Origin: Methylobacter luteus IMV-B-3098
GTDB taxonomy: Bacteria > Pseudomonadota > Gammaproteobacteria > Methylococcales > Methylomonadaceae
Assembly: GCF_000427625.1 (NCBI RefSeq)
Contig: NZ_KE386569.1
Location: 2,038,591 to 2,102,590, forward strand
DNA length: 64,000 bases
Direction: 5' to 3'
Position numbers and translations under genes: made by a program. The notes under the pieces are model-generated. The model saw nothing but the letters and a program-made list of their open reading frames with translations. It ran no database searches and was not told where the DNA came from. Shown one piece after another: positions 9,904 through 20,723 of the stretch. Numbering within the stretch: the first letter of the stretch is position 1; the number at the start of each line of letters is the position of its first letter.

Positions 9904-10134
9904 TCATTTCTTTTTAATATAAAAAATCTGCCTTCCCGATTCTTTTATAAATTCAATAATTTGATGACCCGTCTGGTCTGAATAAACGCCAAAATCCAAA
10001 TGTGCCGCAGGATCTGTCGCGATTACCTTGACAATATCGCCGCTGGACATTTCCATCAATGCTTTTTTCAGGCGCAATAAAGGCAGGGGGCAATTTAAAC
10101 CGCTGGCGTCTAGTTCAAAGTTAAATTCAATCAT
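9904..10134 (-). CDS. tusA: TusA/SirA family sulfurtransferase
   Basis: A 76-residue protein with the family's CPxP motif, seen here as NCPLPLLRLKKAL with Cys15 as the persulfide-carrying residue. TusA proteins pass sulfur from cysteine desulfurase or sulfur-oxidation enzymes to acceptors (tRNA thiolation, molybdopterin, sulfur oxidation). It lies divergent to cysG with 82 bases between them, and a sulfide:quinone oxidoreductase lies 5 kb away, so either a biosynthetic or a sulfur-oxidation role is possible. Length matches the family. Confidence 0.9.
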   Translation of the reverse strand: MIEFNFELDASGLNCPLPLLRLKKALMEMSSGDIVKVIATDPAAHLDFGVYSDQTGHQIIEFIKESGRQIFYIKKK

Positions 10135-10216
10135 TGCTTGGTTTTAAAGGTTCTTAACTTACTTCAGAATGTTTATAATAGCATTCTCTATTTAATCCGC
10201 GAATCATAGTAATACA

Positions 10217-11608
10217 ATGGATTATTTTCCAATTTTTGTACAACTTAAAAATCAAAATTGTCTCGTTGTCGGTGCAGGCGAAGTCGCTGCCCGCAAAATT
10301 GAATTATTAGCTCGGGCCGATGCAAAAATCACTGTCATCGCCAGTGAAATAAGCACCGCTGTTTCCAATCTAAAGGCGCTCCATAGCCTGAATATACTGA
10401 AGAAAACTTTTTCCTCGACCGACTTGCATGGGTTCAGGCTGGTCGTATCGGCAACTGATGATGCCGATACGAATAAATTGGTTGCCAAGACAGCAACTGA
10501 ACAAAACATCCCGGTGAACGTTGTTGATAACCCCGAACTTTGCACTTTCATCTTTCCGGCCATTATAGATCGCTCGCCCGTCGTTGCCGCGGTATCGTCT
10601 GGCGGCGCTTCGCCAGTTTTAGCCAGACTGCTTCGGGCTAAAATAGAGAGCCTGATTCCGCCGGCCTATGGCCGACTGGCCCACATCGCCGAAAAATTCA
10701 GATCGCGCGTTAAGGAAGTCATTAAAGAGCCGGCTCAGCGTAGGATTTTTTGGGAAAATGTATTGCAGGGTTCCATTGCTGAACTGATTTTCTCAGGCAA
10801 AGAACAGGAAGCAGAACAGAAACTCGAACAGATGCTCATTAATCAGAAAGGAAACATTAATGTCGGCGAAGTTTATCTGGTCGGAGCCGGACCCGGTGCA
10901 GCCGACTTATTGACTTTTCGCGCACTGAGGTTAATGCAACAGGCTGATGTGGTCGTCTACGACCGGCTGGTCTCGCCCGAGATTCTCGATTTAGCTCGTC
11001 GGGATTCGGAAAAAATCTATGTCGGCAAACAACGATACAACCATGCCCTGCCGCAAGAATCCATCAACATTCTGCTGGCGGACCTAGCTAAAGCGGGGAA
11101 ACGCGTGGTCCGACTAAAAGGCGGCGACCCTTTTATTTTCGGCCGTGGTGGTGAAGAAATCGAAACCCTTATGCAACAGGGTATCAATTTTCAGGTTGTG
11201 CCTGGAATTACAGCTGCTTCAGGCTGTGCAACTTATGCCGGTATTCCGCTGACGCATCGAGATCACGCCCAGTCCTGTACCTTCGTGACTGGCCATCTAA
11301 AAGACAATTCCATCAATCTAAACTGGAAACAGCTGGCAGCTCCCAACCAAACCATTGTCATTTATATGGGACTGGTCGGGCTGGAAAAAATCTGCCAGTC
11401 TTTAATTGAACACGGCAGTCCCAAAGATTTACCTGCCGCCTTAGTGCAGCAGGGCACCACCATCAATCAGCGGGTTATTACCGGTACACTGGAATCCTTG
11501 CCCGGCATAGTGGCCGATCAGGATATCAAACCGCCAACACTAGTTATTATCGGCACTGTCGTCACACTACATGACAAGCTGGATTGGTTTCATACGGAGC
11601 TTTCGTAG
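10217..11608 (+). CDS. cysG: Siroheme synthase (trifunctional CysG)
   Basis: Makes siroheme from uroporphyrinogen III for sulfite and nitrite reductases. The N-terminal half is the precorrin-2 dehydrogenase/ferrochelatase ([15 protein letters not shown] Rossmann motif near residue 16, [14 protein letters not shown] near 125). The C-terminal half from about residue 215 is the SAM-dependent uroporphyrinogen methyltransferase ([41 protein letters not shown]). The full length of 463 residues equals the usual fused enzyme. It is divergent from tusA, and no sulfite or nitrite reductase gene is seen here. Confidence 0.95.
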   Translation: MDYFPIFVQLKNQNCLVVGAGEVAARKIELLARADAKITVIASEISTAVSNLKALHSLNILKKTFSSTDLHGFRLVVSATDDADTNKLVAKTATEQNIPVNVVDNPELCTFIFPAIIDRSPVVAAVSSGGASPVLARLLRAKIESLIPPAYGRLAHIAEKFRSRVKEVIKEPAQRRIFWENVLQGSIAELIFSGKEQEAEQKLEQMLINQKGNINVGEVYLVGAGPGAADLLTFRALRLMQQADVVVYDRLVSPEILDLARRDSEKIYVGKQRYNHALPQESINILLADLAKAGKRVVRLKGGDPFIFGRGGEEIETLMQQGINFQVVPGITAASGCATYAGIPLTHRDHAQSCTFVTGHLKDNSINLNWKQLAAPNQTIVIYMGLVGLEKICQSLIEHGSPKDLPAALVQQGTTINQRVITGTLESLPGIVADQDIKPPTLVIIGTVVTLHDKLDWFHTELS

Positions 11609-12090
11609 ATTATTACCTGATCCAAAAACGATGCGGGCATGATAATGTGTACGAAACAATCTTTAAGAAGCCAATTTTGGCTATCTGAAATATCCCAAAA
11701 CTGTCACAAAGTTATGGCATGCCTTTATTAGTTAATAGAAACTATCTTCTTGATTAGCGAATTGCCCTAGTGCATCGCCTTTTATGAGCACAAATAGGAA
11801 AACTCGTCCAATTCTTAAATTTTAGTTCTTACAGATAATGCAAAGTAATACCTGTAAGAGTTCAGCTAATAGTTTTTTTGCAGTGATGGAAAGAAATAAT
11901 CTGAACAATTCAGTTATTGTTCACATAGTTTATTAATAATAGATTTCAAGTAAGTAATAAGTATATAAATTAAATAAAAGGATTGAATTTTACGGCTAAA
12001 TTTCCTATCCTTTGCGGGTTTTACTTTTAATTGGGCTGTATTTGCTTAAAAACCGACTGCAGTCTTTTTTAATCACCAAGAGAGGTCAAT
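11609..12090 (+). other. AT-rich intergenic region upstream of the cytochrome c gene
   Basis: No gene in about 480 bases. An inverted repeat TCTTACAG (11827-11834) / CTGTAAGA (11852-11859) is followed by a T-run near 11873 and could be a regulator site or a weak terminator. The stretch at 11900-11995 is very AT-rich and suits a promoter region. The cytochrome's Shine-Dalgarno (AGAGAGG) lies at the end. Confidence 0.45.
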
Positions 12091-12429
12091 ATGAAAAAAT
12101 CATTAGGTTCATTAGCGGGCGTTGCTTTAATCGCTTTAAGCTCACAAGCATTCGCTTCAGAAGATATCGAAATCGGTCAAAAAATCTATGAGCGCGCTTT
12201 CGGTCGCGGCTGCGGTACTTGCCATGACATCTCATCAAACCCACAACTGTTCGATTTAGTTAAATCCGGCAAACTGGACAGATCAAAATTCGAAACTGTC
12301 ATTAAAGAAGGCAAAGGCGGCATGCCAAAAGCCATGGAAGCTATCATGGCTGTTGGCCCTGTCAAAAAAGCGGGTTATGGCGAAGATCAAGCGCTTGACG
12401 CTTTATACGCATATCTGGGCAGCAAATAA
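12091..12429 (+). CDS. Small periplasmic class I-like cytochrome c
   Basis: A 112-residue monoheme cytochrome. The signal peptide ends near SSQAFA-SE. Heme attachment is by Cys41 and Cys44 with His45 (CGTCH), and Met78 in GKGGMPKAM is the likely sixth ligand. The mature protein of about 90 residues is small, suiting a soluble electron carrier. AGAGAGGTCAAT precedes the ATG and a strong terminator follows, so it is probably a monocistronic and well expressed gene. Its partner enzyme is not evident in the window. Confidence 0.9.
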   Translation: MKKSLGSLAGVALIALSSQAFASEDIEIGQKIYERAFGRGCGTCHDISSNPQLFDLVKSGKLDRSKFETVIKEGKGGMPKAMEAIMAVGPVKKAGYGEDQALDALYAYLGSK

Positions 12430-12452
12430 GTTTTTCTACGCTAGACCGATAT

Positions 12453-12490
12453 AAAAAAGCCGCCCTAATCACAGATTAGGGCGGCTTTTT
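12453..12490. terminator. Strong bidirectional intrinsic terminator
   Basis: A perfect 17-bp stem, 12454-12470 with 12474-12490, has an ACA triloop. Its GC core (GCCGCCCTAATC) is flanked by A5 on the left and T5 on the right. It therefore works in both directions, ending the cytochrome c gene (+) and the convergent gene at 12520-13131 (-). Confidence 0.93.
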
Positions 12491-12519
12491 AGTGTGCAAA
12501 AAGAATGGAAGAAAAATGC

Positions 12520-13131
12520 TTAATTTTTGCCTAAATAACTTCTTTTGATTTCTTTATAAGGTAACCGATTGCGGTTTTTGATCCAGATGCCGGCCAACGC
12601 AGCCAACATCAATCCACAAGAAGCGAGGGTAAGGTAAATAAGATTTTTTAATTGCGACATTTCCAACATGAGTTGCTCACTATCAATAGACACTTGCTCT
12701 TTTTGAGCAGGATCTGAATAGGAGCGCAGCACTTTAACGTCATTCTTTAAATCTTCTATCGTGCCGAGAGAACTGGAAACAGCGCCCAGGCGTATGCTTT
12801 CTTCCAGAGTTCTTAATTTACTTTCAATTGAACCACTGACTAAACCGATAAGCTGCCCTTTCAGAGTATTAACTTCAGCAGATAACACTGAATTCATTTC
12901 AGAGGCATAAACCTCGGATGGCGTGGCTTTTCTATAATTAGGCACAACATCATGCGTCGGAAATAACAAAAAGCCTAATATCAAAACGACAGTCATCAAG
13001 AAAAACACTGCAGTCAGCAACAACTTGTTAATTTTCATTAATCCCTGGTGCGACGGTATTGTTTGCAGAATTACAGAGCGCCCCCCTTGAGCATCAACAA
13101 TCTCTGAATTTATCTCTCGCATATCGCTCAT
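12520..13131 (-). CDS. Two-transmembrane protein of unknown function
   Basis: Not recognised. The 203-residue protein has a cytoplasmic N-terminus of about 32 residues, TM1 about 37-57, an external region of about 110 residues that is predicted helical (heptad-like Leu/Ile around 85-160), TM2 about 163-183 and a short basic tail. This layout resembles small membrane sensors or chemoreceptor-like modules without a signalling domain. It has its own transcription unit, convergent to the cytochrome gene and sharing its terminator. Confidence 0.75.
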   Translation of the reverse strand: MSDMREINSEIVDAQGGRSVILQTIPSHQGLMKINKLLLTAVFFLMTVVLILGFLLFPTHDVVPNYRKATPSEVYASEMNSVLSAEVNTLKGQLIGLVSGSIESKLRTLEESIRLGAVSSSLGTIEDLKNDVKVLRSYSDPAQKEQVSIDSEQLMLEMSQLKNLIYLTLASCGLMLAALAGIWIKNRNRLPYKEIKRSYLGKN

Positions 13132-13304
13132 TATTCACTTCCCCTCAACCAGAAATCCATGAAAAGCTACACCCCGGCTGAAAAAATATTATTTTTATAA
13201 TTGGCAGCGCCACTACCTGTTTAGGTAATTAGACAATTATACAAGTTTGATGAAATTTGTCGTGTGTTTTATAAGACAATCCCGCCATCACAAACTGCAA
13301 AATA

Positions 13305-13334
13305 CAGTCGTACAATCCAAAGATCATACGACTG
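13305..13334 (-). terminator. Probable argG terminator
   Basis: CAGTCGTA (13305-13312) and TACGACTG (13327-13334) form an 8-bp stem with a 14-base loop. On the minus strand it is followed by TATTTT. It lies 11 bases beyond the argG stop. Confidence 0.55.
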
Positions 13335-13344
13335 CATTTAATGA

Positions 13345-14556
13345 TTAGCGCTTTCTTTTAGCTGCTATTCTCATTCTCAATGCATTCAGTTTGATGAAGC
13401 CCTCGGCATCTTTCTGATTATAAGCGCCGCCGTCTTCTTCGAACGTGGCAATACTTTCATCAAACAGACTGTCTGTCTCAGATAGACGACCGACTACGAT
13501 CACATTGCCCTTGTAGAGTTTCAGCCTGACTTTGCCGTTAACATGTTCCTGAGACGCATCGATCATTAGCTGCAACATTTTGCGCTCAGGACTCCACCAG
13601 TAACCGTTATAGATCAACGAGGCATAGCGCGGCATTAACTCATCCTTTAAATGCGCCACTTCGCGATCCAGTGTTAATGATTCAATTGCACGATGCGCTT
13701 TCAGCATGACCGTGCCGGCCGGTGTCTCATAGCAACCGCGCGATTTCATACCGACATAACGGTTTTCAACGATATCGAGCCGGCCAATACCGTTTTCACC
13801 AGCTATTTTGTTTAATTTTTGCAGGACTTCTGCAGGCGTATGGGGAACATCATCAATCGCAACAATATCGCCCTGACGATAAGTCAACTCGATGTAAGTC
13901 GGTTTGTCAGGAGCTGCCTCAGGGGATACGGTCCAGCGCCACATATCTTCCTCAGGCTCGGTCCAGGGATTTTCCAGAATACGGCCTTCATAGGAAATAT
14001 GCAGCAGATTGGCATCCATCGAATAAGGCGATGCCTTGCCTTTCTTCATTTCAACAGGAATGCCATGCTGCTCAGCATAAGCCAGCAGCTTTTGCCGAGA
14101 GGTTAAATCCCATTCGCGCCAAGGTGCAATGACCTGAATATCAGGACGCAGAGCATAAGCGCCCAGTTCGAAACGCACCTGATCGTTACCTTTGCCGGTT
14201 GCGCCGTGAGCAATCGCCTTGGCGCCGGTTTCATTGGCAATTTCAATGAGTCGTTTAGCGATTAAAGGACGGGCAATCGACGTGCCAAGCAGGTATTCGC
14301 CTTCATAAACCGTATTGGCTCTGAACATCGGAAAAACATAGTCACGCGCGAAATCTTCACGCAGATCTTCAATATAGATTTCCTTAATGCCCAGCGCGTG
14401 CGCTTTGGCCCGGGCCGGCTCAACCTCTTCGCCCTGACCTAAATCGGCAGTGAAAGTGACAACTTCACAAGAATAGACATCCTGCAACCATTTGAGAATG
14501 ACGGAAGTATCCAAACCTCCGGAATAAGCCAGTACTACTTTATTGATTTCCGACAT
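13345..14556 (-). CDS. argG: Argininosuccinate synthase
   Basis: Condenses citrulline and aspartate using ATP in arginine synthesis. The ATP-binding PP-loop is plain at the N-terminus ([14 protein letters not shown], residues about 10-23). Other family blocks are [14 protein letters not shown] and [20 protein letters not shown] (seen as consecutive short motifs). The length of 403 residues is that of the common bacterial type-1 enzyme. It is a single-gene unit with a terminator just downstream. Confidence 0.97.
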   Translation of the reverse strand: MSEINKVVLAYSGGLDTSVILKWLQDVYSCEVVTFTADLGQGEEVEPARAKAHALGIKEIYIEDLREDFARDYVFPMFRANTVYEGEYLLGTSIARPLIAKRLIEIANETGAKAIAHGATGKGNDQVRFELGAYALRPDIQVIAPWREWDLTSRQKLLAYAEQHGIPVEMKKGKASPYSMDANLLHISYEGRILENPWTEPEEDMWRWTVSPEAAPDKPTYIELTYRQGDIVAIDDVPHTPAEVLQKLNKIAGENGIGRLDIVENRYVGMKSRGCYETPAGTVMLKAHRAIESLTLDREVAHLKDELMPRYASLIYNGYWWSPERKMLQLMIDASQEHVNGKVRLKLYKGNVIVVGRLSETDSLFDESIATFEEDGGAYNQKDAEGFIKLNALRMRIAAKRKR

Positions 14557-14669
14557 AACGCCTTAACCTTGTGTTAAAAAATAGGCGAATTATACCGGAA
14601 AATAAAGTTTGCGGCAGAAACGTAACAAGCGAAGATTTATATGCCGTTACGTTTCTGCAATCGCAATGC

Positions 14670-14870
14670 TTAAAAAGCACTGCCGGGCTTAATGCCCAGC
14701 TTTTTCAAGATCATGGCCATTGGACAAAAACCAGTGAAAGCGGATTGCAATAAATTCGCTCCCACAAACGCGGTAAACCATAACCAGTTTTCAGAATGAT
14801 AATGCGCCAGCAACAGACTGATCAGAATAAAACTGCCTGCTACAGCAAACACCATGCGATCGATAGTCAT
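14670..14870 (-). CDS. DUF2892 (YgaP-like) small membrane protein
   Basis: A 66-residue protein with two hydrophobic segments (about 7-22 and 28-46) and the family's [13 protein letters not shown] motif near the C-terminus. DUF2892 domains are often fused or linked to rhodanese and sulfide-oxidation proteins. Here it follows the sulfide:quinone oxidoreductase gene by 10 bases on the same strand, so it is probably co-transcribed and sulfur-related. The molecular role is unknown. Confidence 0.85.
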   Translation of the reverse strand: MTIDRMVFAVAGSFILISLLLAHYHSENWLWFTAFVGANLLQSAFTGFCPMAMILKKLGIKPGSAF

Positions 14871-14880
14871 CTGCCCTCCT

Positions 14881-16155
14881 CTATTTCAAGCGTACGACAC
14901 CCATCAATTTAAGCATCAATCTTTCATAAAACGGTTCGCTGATGCCTTTCCTGATCTTGCGCATAAAATATTTTTCGAAACCGATTTTCGCCAGATGCAC
15001 CCATTTGCCTTCCGATGACCAGGTCACATTGCGCGGTGGAATTTGCGGTTTGGCCATAAATGCGACACCGGAATCACCAAAGTCAGCCAAGCATAAAGCA
15101 TTCCAAGTAGCCACATAAGTAGGCTCCTTACCTTCCAATTCACTGGCAATATTATGAGCCGTAGCCGTTACCATGGACTCAATCATATAGCCGGTTTTTG
15201 GTGCACCCACAGGCACCGGCGTTGGCTCAACCGGTGGAATCGCGATACAAACCCCGACCGAATAGATGTTTTTGAAGGTCGGATTGCGCTGATGCTCATC
15301 CACCAAGACAAAACCGCGCGGATTCACCAACCCTGCCACATCAACTTTGCGCACGGCATCAACACCGGTAAAAGCCGGCAACATCATCGAATGCTTAAAC
15401 GGCAACTCATGCTTTTTCTTTTCCTTGCCCTCGTCATCAACTTCCGTGACATACATCATGCCGGACTCAATCTTTTCGACTTTGGCATTGGTTATCCACT
15501 TAATGCTCTTGTCACGCAATGCACTTTCCAGTAATCCTTTGGTATCGCCTACACCGCCTAAGCCTAAATGGCCGATATAGGGCTCCGCCGTTACAAAAGT
15601 CATTGGCACTTTGTCACGGATCTTGCGTTTACGCAGTTCCGTTTCAATAATCATTAAATATTCGTACGCAGGGCCGTAGCAGGATGCTCCCTGAACTGCG
15701 CCGATAACGATAGGCCCCGGATTCTCCATGAATTTGTCCCAATCCCGAGCCGCGACTTCAGCATGGTCAACATGACAAACCGATGACGTATAGCCTTCTG
15801 GACCTAAACCGGGCACTTCATCGAATGCCAAACGAGGACCGGTCGCGATGACCAAGAAATCGTAAGGAACGGCGGAGCCATCTTCCAGTTGCACCTGATT
15901 GTTTACAGGATCTACTTTTGACGCCGCTTTTTGAATAAATTCTATGCCTTTCTTTTTCATAACCGGCGCCAATTCAATCTTCAACTCTTCCGGCTTGCGC
16001 CACCGTGGTGGAATCCAAGGATTGGATGGCACAAAATGAAACGTAGGCGTATCGGAAATCACAATCACATCATGTTTTTTCCCTACTGTCTCTTTCATTT
16101 CATAAGCCATGGGGACACCGCCAATGCCGGCACCTAAAATCACTATACGAGCCAT
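14881..16155 (-). CDS. sqr: Sulfide:quinone oxidoreductase
   Basis: A membrane-associated flavoprotein that oxidises sulfide and reduces quinone. The open frame begins at 16206, but the ATG at 16155 ([13 protein letters not shown]) is preceded by AGAGGG at good spacing and puts the FAD dinucleotide motif at residue 8. Counting from there, Cys127 (SSVCHVD), Cys159 ([11 protein letters not shown]) and Cys355 ([10 protein letters not shown]) sit where the three redox cysteines of bacterial SQR lie. The basic, amphipathic C-terminus ([19 protein letters not shown]) suits membrane attachment. A DUF2892 gene follows. The organism can probably detoxify or use sulfide. Confidence 0.88.
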   Translation of the reverse strand: MARIVILGAGIGGVPMAYEMKETVGKKHDVIVISDTPTFHFVPSNPWIPPRWRKPEELKIELAPVMKKKGIEFIQKAASKVDPVNNQVQLEDGSAVPYDFLVIATGPRLAFDEVPGLGPEGYTSSVCHVDHAEVAARDWDKFMENPGPIVIGAVQGASCYGPAYEYLMIIETELRKRKIRDKVPMTFVTAEPYIGHLGLGGVGDTKGLLESALRDKSIKWITNAKVEKIESGMMYVTEVDDEGKEKKKHELPFKHSMMLPAFTGVDAVRKVDVAGLVNPRGFVLVDEHQRNPTFKNIYSVGVCIAIPPVEPTPVPVGAPKTGYMIESMVTATAHNIASELEGKEPTYVATWNALCLADFGDSGVAFMAKPQIPPRNVTWSSEGKWVHLAKIGFEKYFMRKIRKGISEPFYERLMLKLMGVVRLK

Positions 16156-16693
16156 GTTACACCCTCTTATTGATTGCTTTGTTTTATTTAAATGATCCAA
16201 CATCACTTAAAGATATATTGCGCCTGTCTAATCGCAAGAACAATATTTAAAAGTATATTAGCATATTCTAATTTTCATTACAATTTTGTATCGAGTCCTC
16301 ACCTCTTTTTTAAGCAAGAATTTTCGTATCTCCTAATGCATCTAACTGGAGCTCCACTTTGATTTCATAAGATGTCTACGGAGTTTAATAGACGCCTGAT
16401 CAGTTAGTAGCAGACATAAACTATTTTGTAAACAATATAGCGATTCAGTGATCTGAAAATAGCCATATAGATTATTCACTATTTAATTTTAGTACTAAAA
16501 ATGCTATTTTATTCCGCTTAATAGCTGACGTGTCGCTCCTTAATAGCCATCGCCAGCACATTTTGGCCTTATTTACAGTCATGTCATTTTTTGACTCGTC
16601 AGTTTAAGTCTGCTAAATCGCGCCGAAATCAATGAATACATTTTCAATAATAATTTTAATAAGCATGCATACCCGCTCCAATTAGGATCAGAC
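16156..16693. other. Intergenic region between sqr and the pyruvate dehydrogenase operon
   Basis: About 540 bases between divergent units. It is AT-rich and has no credible open frame. It presumably holds both promoters, but no regulator site such as a PdhR palindrome could be picked out. Confidence 0.5.
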
Positions 16694-19378
16694 ATGAATA
16701 AAACTTTAATTCCAGAGATTACCGGGCAGGATGATGTCGATCCGGCAGAAACCAAAGAATGGCTTGAAGCTCTGCAAGCAGTATTAGAGCGGGAAGGCGG
16801 TGCTCGTGCACATTTTCTTATTGAGCAATTAGTCGCTGCGACCCGCCATGCAGGACTGGATATCCCTTTCAGTGCCAACACCGCTTATATCAATACCATT
16901 CCCGTCGCCCAGCAGCCACAGTTCCCCGGCAATACCACAATAGAATATAAAATTCGTTCCTATGTGCGCTGGAACGCGATGATGATGGTGTTAAGAGCCA
17001 ATAAACATACTAATGTTGGCGGCCATATCGCCAGTTTTGCATCAGCATCAACTCTATACGATATCGGCTACAACCATTTTTGGCATGCTCCTTCCGATAA
17101 GCACGATGGTGACCTGATTTTTACTCAGGGCCACTCGGCTCCAGGCGATTACTCCCGTGCATTCCTGCTGGGACGATTCACTGAAGAACAATTGGACAAT
17201 TACCGTCAGGAAGTCAACGGCAACGGTTTATCTTCGTACCCGCACCCCTGGCTGATGTCCGACTTCTGGCAGTTCCCGACTGTATCAATGGGCTTAGGCC
17301 CCATTATGGCCATTTATCAGGCTCGCTTCATGCGCTACCTGCAAGATCGTGGTTTGGCTAATACGGAAGGACGTAAAGTCTGGGCTTTCCTCGGCGATGG
17401 CGAGACGGACGAGCCTGAATCATTGGGCGAGATTGGCATGGCCGGCCGTGAAAAGCTGGACAATCTTATTTTTGTCATCAACTGCAATCTGCAACGGCTT
17501 GATGGCCCGGTACGCGGCAATGGTAAAATCATTCAGGAATTGGAAGGTGAATTCCGCGGTGCCGGCTGGAACGTGATCAAGCTGATCTGGGGTCACCGTT
17601 GGGACGCACTGTTAGCGCGTGACAAAGACGGCCTGCTGGTAGCACGCATGATGGAATGCGTCGACGGCGACTATCAGACTTTTAAAGCTAAAGATGGCGC
17701 TTATGTACGTGAGCATTTCTTTAACACGCCCGAGCTGAAAGCCATGGTCGCCGATTGGTCTGACCGCGATATTTGGGAATTAAATCGCGGCGGCCATGAT
17801 CCGATTAAAATTTATGCAGCTTTCAACGCTGCAGCTAATCATAAAGGGCAGCCAACCGTCATTCTGGCTAAAACTATTAAAGGCTATGGCATGGGTGAGT
17901 CCGGCCAAGCACAGAACATCACTCACCAACAGAAGAAAATGAGTGTAAGTTCGCTTAGCCGTTTCCGTGATCGCTATGACCTGCCTGTCACTGATGAACA
18001 ACTGAATGATCTGCCTTATCTGACTTTTCCTGAAGGCTCGAAAGAGCTGGAATACATGAAGCAGCGCCGCGCCGATTTAGGCGGGCATTTACCGTACAGA
18101 AGAACTAAATCCTATGCTCTGGATGTGCCAGTACTGGCAGATTTCAAGCCATTGCTGGAAGCCAGCGGCGAAGGGCGGGAATTCTCGACAACCATGGCTT
18201 TCGTACGCCTGCTCAACATATTGATCAAGGATAAGAATATCGGCAAGCGCGTCGTTCCTATCGTACCTGACGAATCGCGCACTTTTGGCATGGAAGGCAT
18301 GTTCAGACAACTGGGCATCTGGTCACAAGTTGGCCAATTATATACGCCGCAGGATGCTGACCAGCTCATGTTCTATAAAGAAGACAAGCATGGCCAGGTA
18401 CTGCAGGAAGGTATTAATGAAGCCGGTGGTCTCTGTGACTGGATTGCTGCAGGCACCTCCTATTCGACCCATGGCGTGCCAATGATTCCGTTTTTCATCT
18501 ACTACTCCATGTTCGGTTTTCAACGTGTCGGCGACCTGATCTGGGCTGGCGCCGACCAGTGTACCCGAGGTTTTCTGATGGGTGGCACGGCCGGGAGAAC
18601 GACATTGAATGGCGAAGGCCTGCAGCATGAAGACGGACACAGCCATCTGATTGCAGCGACTGTCCCCAACTGTGTCTCCTATGACCCGACTTATGCCTAT
18701 GAGATAGCCGTAATCATTCAAGACGGTCTGCGACGCATGTATGTCGAGCAGGAAAATGTGTTCTATTACGTTACCGTGATGAATGAAAACTATACACATC
18801 CAGCCATGCCCAAAGGCATAGAACAGGATATTATCAAAGGCATGTACTGCTTCCGCCGTGGCGCCGATCAAAAGAAAAAGACCCCACGGGTGCAACTACT
18901 AGGCTCAGGGGTCATTTTCCGTGAAGTCGAATTTGCCGCTGAATTACTACGCAATGATTGGGGCGTCGAATCCGACCTGTGGAGTTGCCCAAGCTTTACC
19001 GAACTGGCGAGAGACGGTCGATTCTGTGAGCGCTGGAACCGACTGCATCCGACCGAAACACCAAGACAATCTCATGTAGATCACTGTCTCGGCAATGCAC
19101 AAGGACCTATTATTGCTGCCAGTGATTATAACCGCGCATTTGCCGATCAAATTCGGGCTTATATCAAAGCGCCTTATACTGTGCTTGGCACTGACGGTTT
19201 TGGCCGTTCCGATACGCGCGAGCAACTGCGCCGCTTCTTTGAAGTCGATCGCTACCATGTCGCTGTTGCAGCACTAAAGAGCCTAGCGAATCTGGGACAA
19301 TTTGACCCGGCAAAAGTGGATGTGGCCATCGCCAAGTACGGCATATCCCCTGACGTTACGCCGCCCTGGTTATCTTGA
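16694..19378 (+). CDS. aceE: Pyruvate dehydrogenase E1 component, homodimeric type
   Basis: Thiamine-diphosphate-dependent decarboxylase of the pyruvate dehydrogenase complex, making the acetyl group that ends up as acetyl-CoA. At 894 residues it is the single-chain gammaproteobacterial type, not alpha/beta. The ThDP/Mg motif is clear (GDGETDEPESLGEIG then NCNLQRLDGPV, about 232-275). The C-terminal part contains PDESRTFGMEGMFRQ and GLQHEDGHSH. It opens an operon with aceF and lpdA; the aceF start is 14 bases after its stop. Confidence 0.97.
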   Translation: MNKTLIPEITGQDDVDPAETKEWLEALQAVLEREGGARAHFLIEQLVAATRHAGLDIPFSANTAYINTIPVAQQPQFPGNTTIEYKIRSYVRWNAMMMVLRANKHTNVGGHIASFASASTLYDIGYNHFWHAPSDKHDGDLIFTQGHSAPGDYSRAFLLGRFTEEQLDNYRQEVNGNGLSSYPHPWLMSDFWQFPTVSMGLGPIMAIYQARFMRYLQDRGLANTEGRKVWAFLGDGETDEPESLGEIGMAGREKLDNLIFVINCNLQRLDGPVRGNGKIIQELEGEFRGAGWNVIKLIWGHRWDALLARDKDGLLVARMMECVDGDYQTFKAKDGAYVREHFFNTPELKAMVADWSDRDIWELNRGGHDPIKIYAAFNAAANHKGQPTVILAKTIKGYGMGESGQAQNITHQQKKMSVSSLSRFRDRYDLPVTDEQLNDLPYLTFPEGSKELEYMKQRRADLGGHLPYRRTKSYALDVPVLADFKPLLEASGEGREFSTTMAFVRLLNILIKDKNIGKRVVPIVPDESRTFGMEGMFRQLGIWSQVGQLYTPQDADQLMFYKEDKHGQVLQEGINEAGGLCDWIAAGTSYSTHGVPMIPFFIYYSMFGFQRVGDLIWAGADQCTRGFLMGGTAGRTTLNGEGLQHEDGHSHLIAATVPNCVSYDPTYAYEIAVIIQDGLRRMYVEQENVFYYVTVMNENYTHPAMPKGIEQDIIKGMYCFRRGADQKKKTPRVQLLGSGVIFREVEFAAELLRNDWGVESDLWSCPSFTELARDGRFCERWNRLHPTETPRQSHVDHCLGNAQGPIIAASDYNRAFADQIRAYIKAPYTVLGTDGFGRSDTREQLRRFFEVDRYHVAVAALKSLANLGQFDPAKVDVAIAKYGISPDVTPPWLS

Positions 19379-19392
19379 GAAAAGGAATTAAA

Positions 19393-20709
19393 ATGGCTTC
19401 TCTAATCGAAATAAAAGTGCCTGATGTTGGCAACTTCTCTGATATCGATGTCATTGATGTCTTGGTCAAATCAGGTGATGTCATTCAACTGGATCAGACT
19501 CTGGCGGTACTGGAAACCGACAAGGCCAGCATGGACCTGCCTGCCAGTGCCGCAGGTACCGTACAAGAAGTATTTATCAAGGTCGGCGATAAAGTCTCTG
19601 AAGGATCATTAATCGCTACTGTGTCAGCAAGCACGGATCAAGCTGCCGCTGAGAAACCGGAGCAGCCCGAACAAAAAGAAGCTGCGCCGGAAAAAAAGGC
19701 GCCTGAACAGCCTGTTCAACCTGCACCCCAACCTGCACCAGCACCAGCGCTGGCACCAACTCCAGAGCCTGTATCCGCGCCTGAACCAATCGCACAGCAA
19801 ACCGCTGCCAGAGCCGCACATGCCACGCCGGCTGTCCGGCTTTTTGCGCGCGAACTGGGCGTCGACATCAGCAAAATCACTAATGGCAGTGGCCGGAAAG
19901 GACGCATATTAAAGGACGACGTAAAAAATTTCGTCAAACAGATAATGACGGCAGGCTTTGCCCAAGGTGGTGCTGGAATTCCGGCAATACCTGCAGTCGA
20001 TTTCTCTCAGTTTGGCACCATTGAAGAACAGAAGCTCAGCAAAATCAAACGCTTGACCGGGCAAAACCTGAGCCGCGCCTGGCTGAATCTGCCGATGGTT
20101 ACGTATCATGAAGAGGTCGATATTACTGAAATGGAAGCGTTCCGCAATACGCTTAATGCCGAAAAAGCAGCCGGCGACACAAAAATCACCGGACTGGTGT
20201 TTATTATCAAGGCCATGGTTGCTGCCATGCAGCAATTTCCCCAGTTCAATGCCTCTTTGTCGGCCGATGGCGAAAAGCTGATCTATAAGAAATATATCAA
20301 TATCGGTATTGCGGTTGACACGCCTAATGGTTTGGTTGTGCCTGTTCTTCGTAATGTCGACACGAAAGGCATCAATGAACTGACGGCCGAACTGGCTGAG
20401 AAAAGCGCTAAAGCACGTCAAGGCAAGCTTATGCCGGCCGACATGCAAGGTGGCTGCATCACTGTTTCCAGCTTGGGCGGTATCGGCGGCACGGCTTTCA
20501 CACCGATTGTTAATGCTCCGGAAGTGGCTATTCTCGGCGTTACCCGATCCAAAATGCAACCCGTGTGGGATGGGCGCGAGTTTGTGCCGCGTCTGATGTT
20601 GCCCTTGGATCTGACTTATGATCACCGCGTGATTGACGGTGCGGAAGGTGCACGTTTCATGGCTGTTATCAAACAATATTTGGGCGATATTCGCCGCTTG
20701 CTACTTTAA
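19393..20709 (+). CDS. aceF: Pyruvate dehydrogenase E2, dihydrolipoamide acetyltransferase
   Basis: The core of the complex, moving the acetyl group from lipoate to CoA. The start is set at 19393, with AAAGGAATTAAA just before the ATG; the open frame runs six codons further up. There is one lipoyl domain (residues 1-78, lipoyl Lys44 in ETDKAS), a Pro/Ala-rich flexible linker (about 90-140), a peripheral-subunit binding domain (TPAVRLFARELG to LKDDVKNF) and the catalytic domain ending with TYDHRVIDGAEGARF. E. coli has three lipoyl domains, so this is the short form. Confidence 0.96.
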   Translation: MASLIEIKVPDVGNFSDIDVIDVLVKSGDVIQLDQTLAVLETDKASMDLPASAAGTVQEVFIKVGDKVSEGSLIATVSASTDQAAAEKPEQPEQKEAAPEKKAPEQPVQPAPQPAPAPALAPTPEPVSAPEPIAQQTAARAAHATPAVRLFARELGVDISKITNGSGRKGRILKDDVKNFVKQIMTAGFAQGGAGIPAIPAVDFSQFGTIEEQKLSKIKRLTGQNLSRAWLNLPMVTYHEEVDITEMEAFRNTLNAEKAAGDTKITGLVFIIKAMVAAMQQFPQFNASLSADGEKLIYKKYINIGIAVDTPNGLVVPVLRNVDTKGINELTAELAEKSAKARQGKLMPADMQGGCITVSSLGGIGGTAFTPIVNAPEVAILGVTRSKMQPVWDGREFVPRLMLPLDLTYDHRVIDGAEGARFMAVIKQYLGDIRRLLL

Positions 20710-20723
20710 TCAGGGGAAATAAT

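Noticed and set aside
9721-9981. Plus-strand frame overlapping tusA
   Set aside because: Overlaps a clear tusA on the other strand and has no family features.
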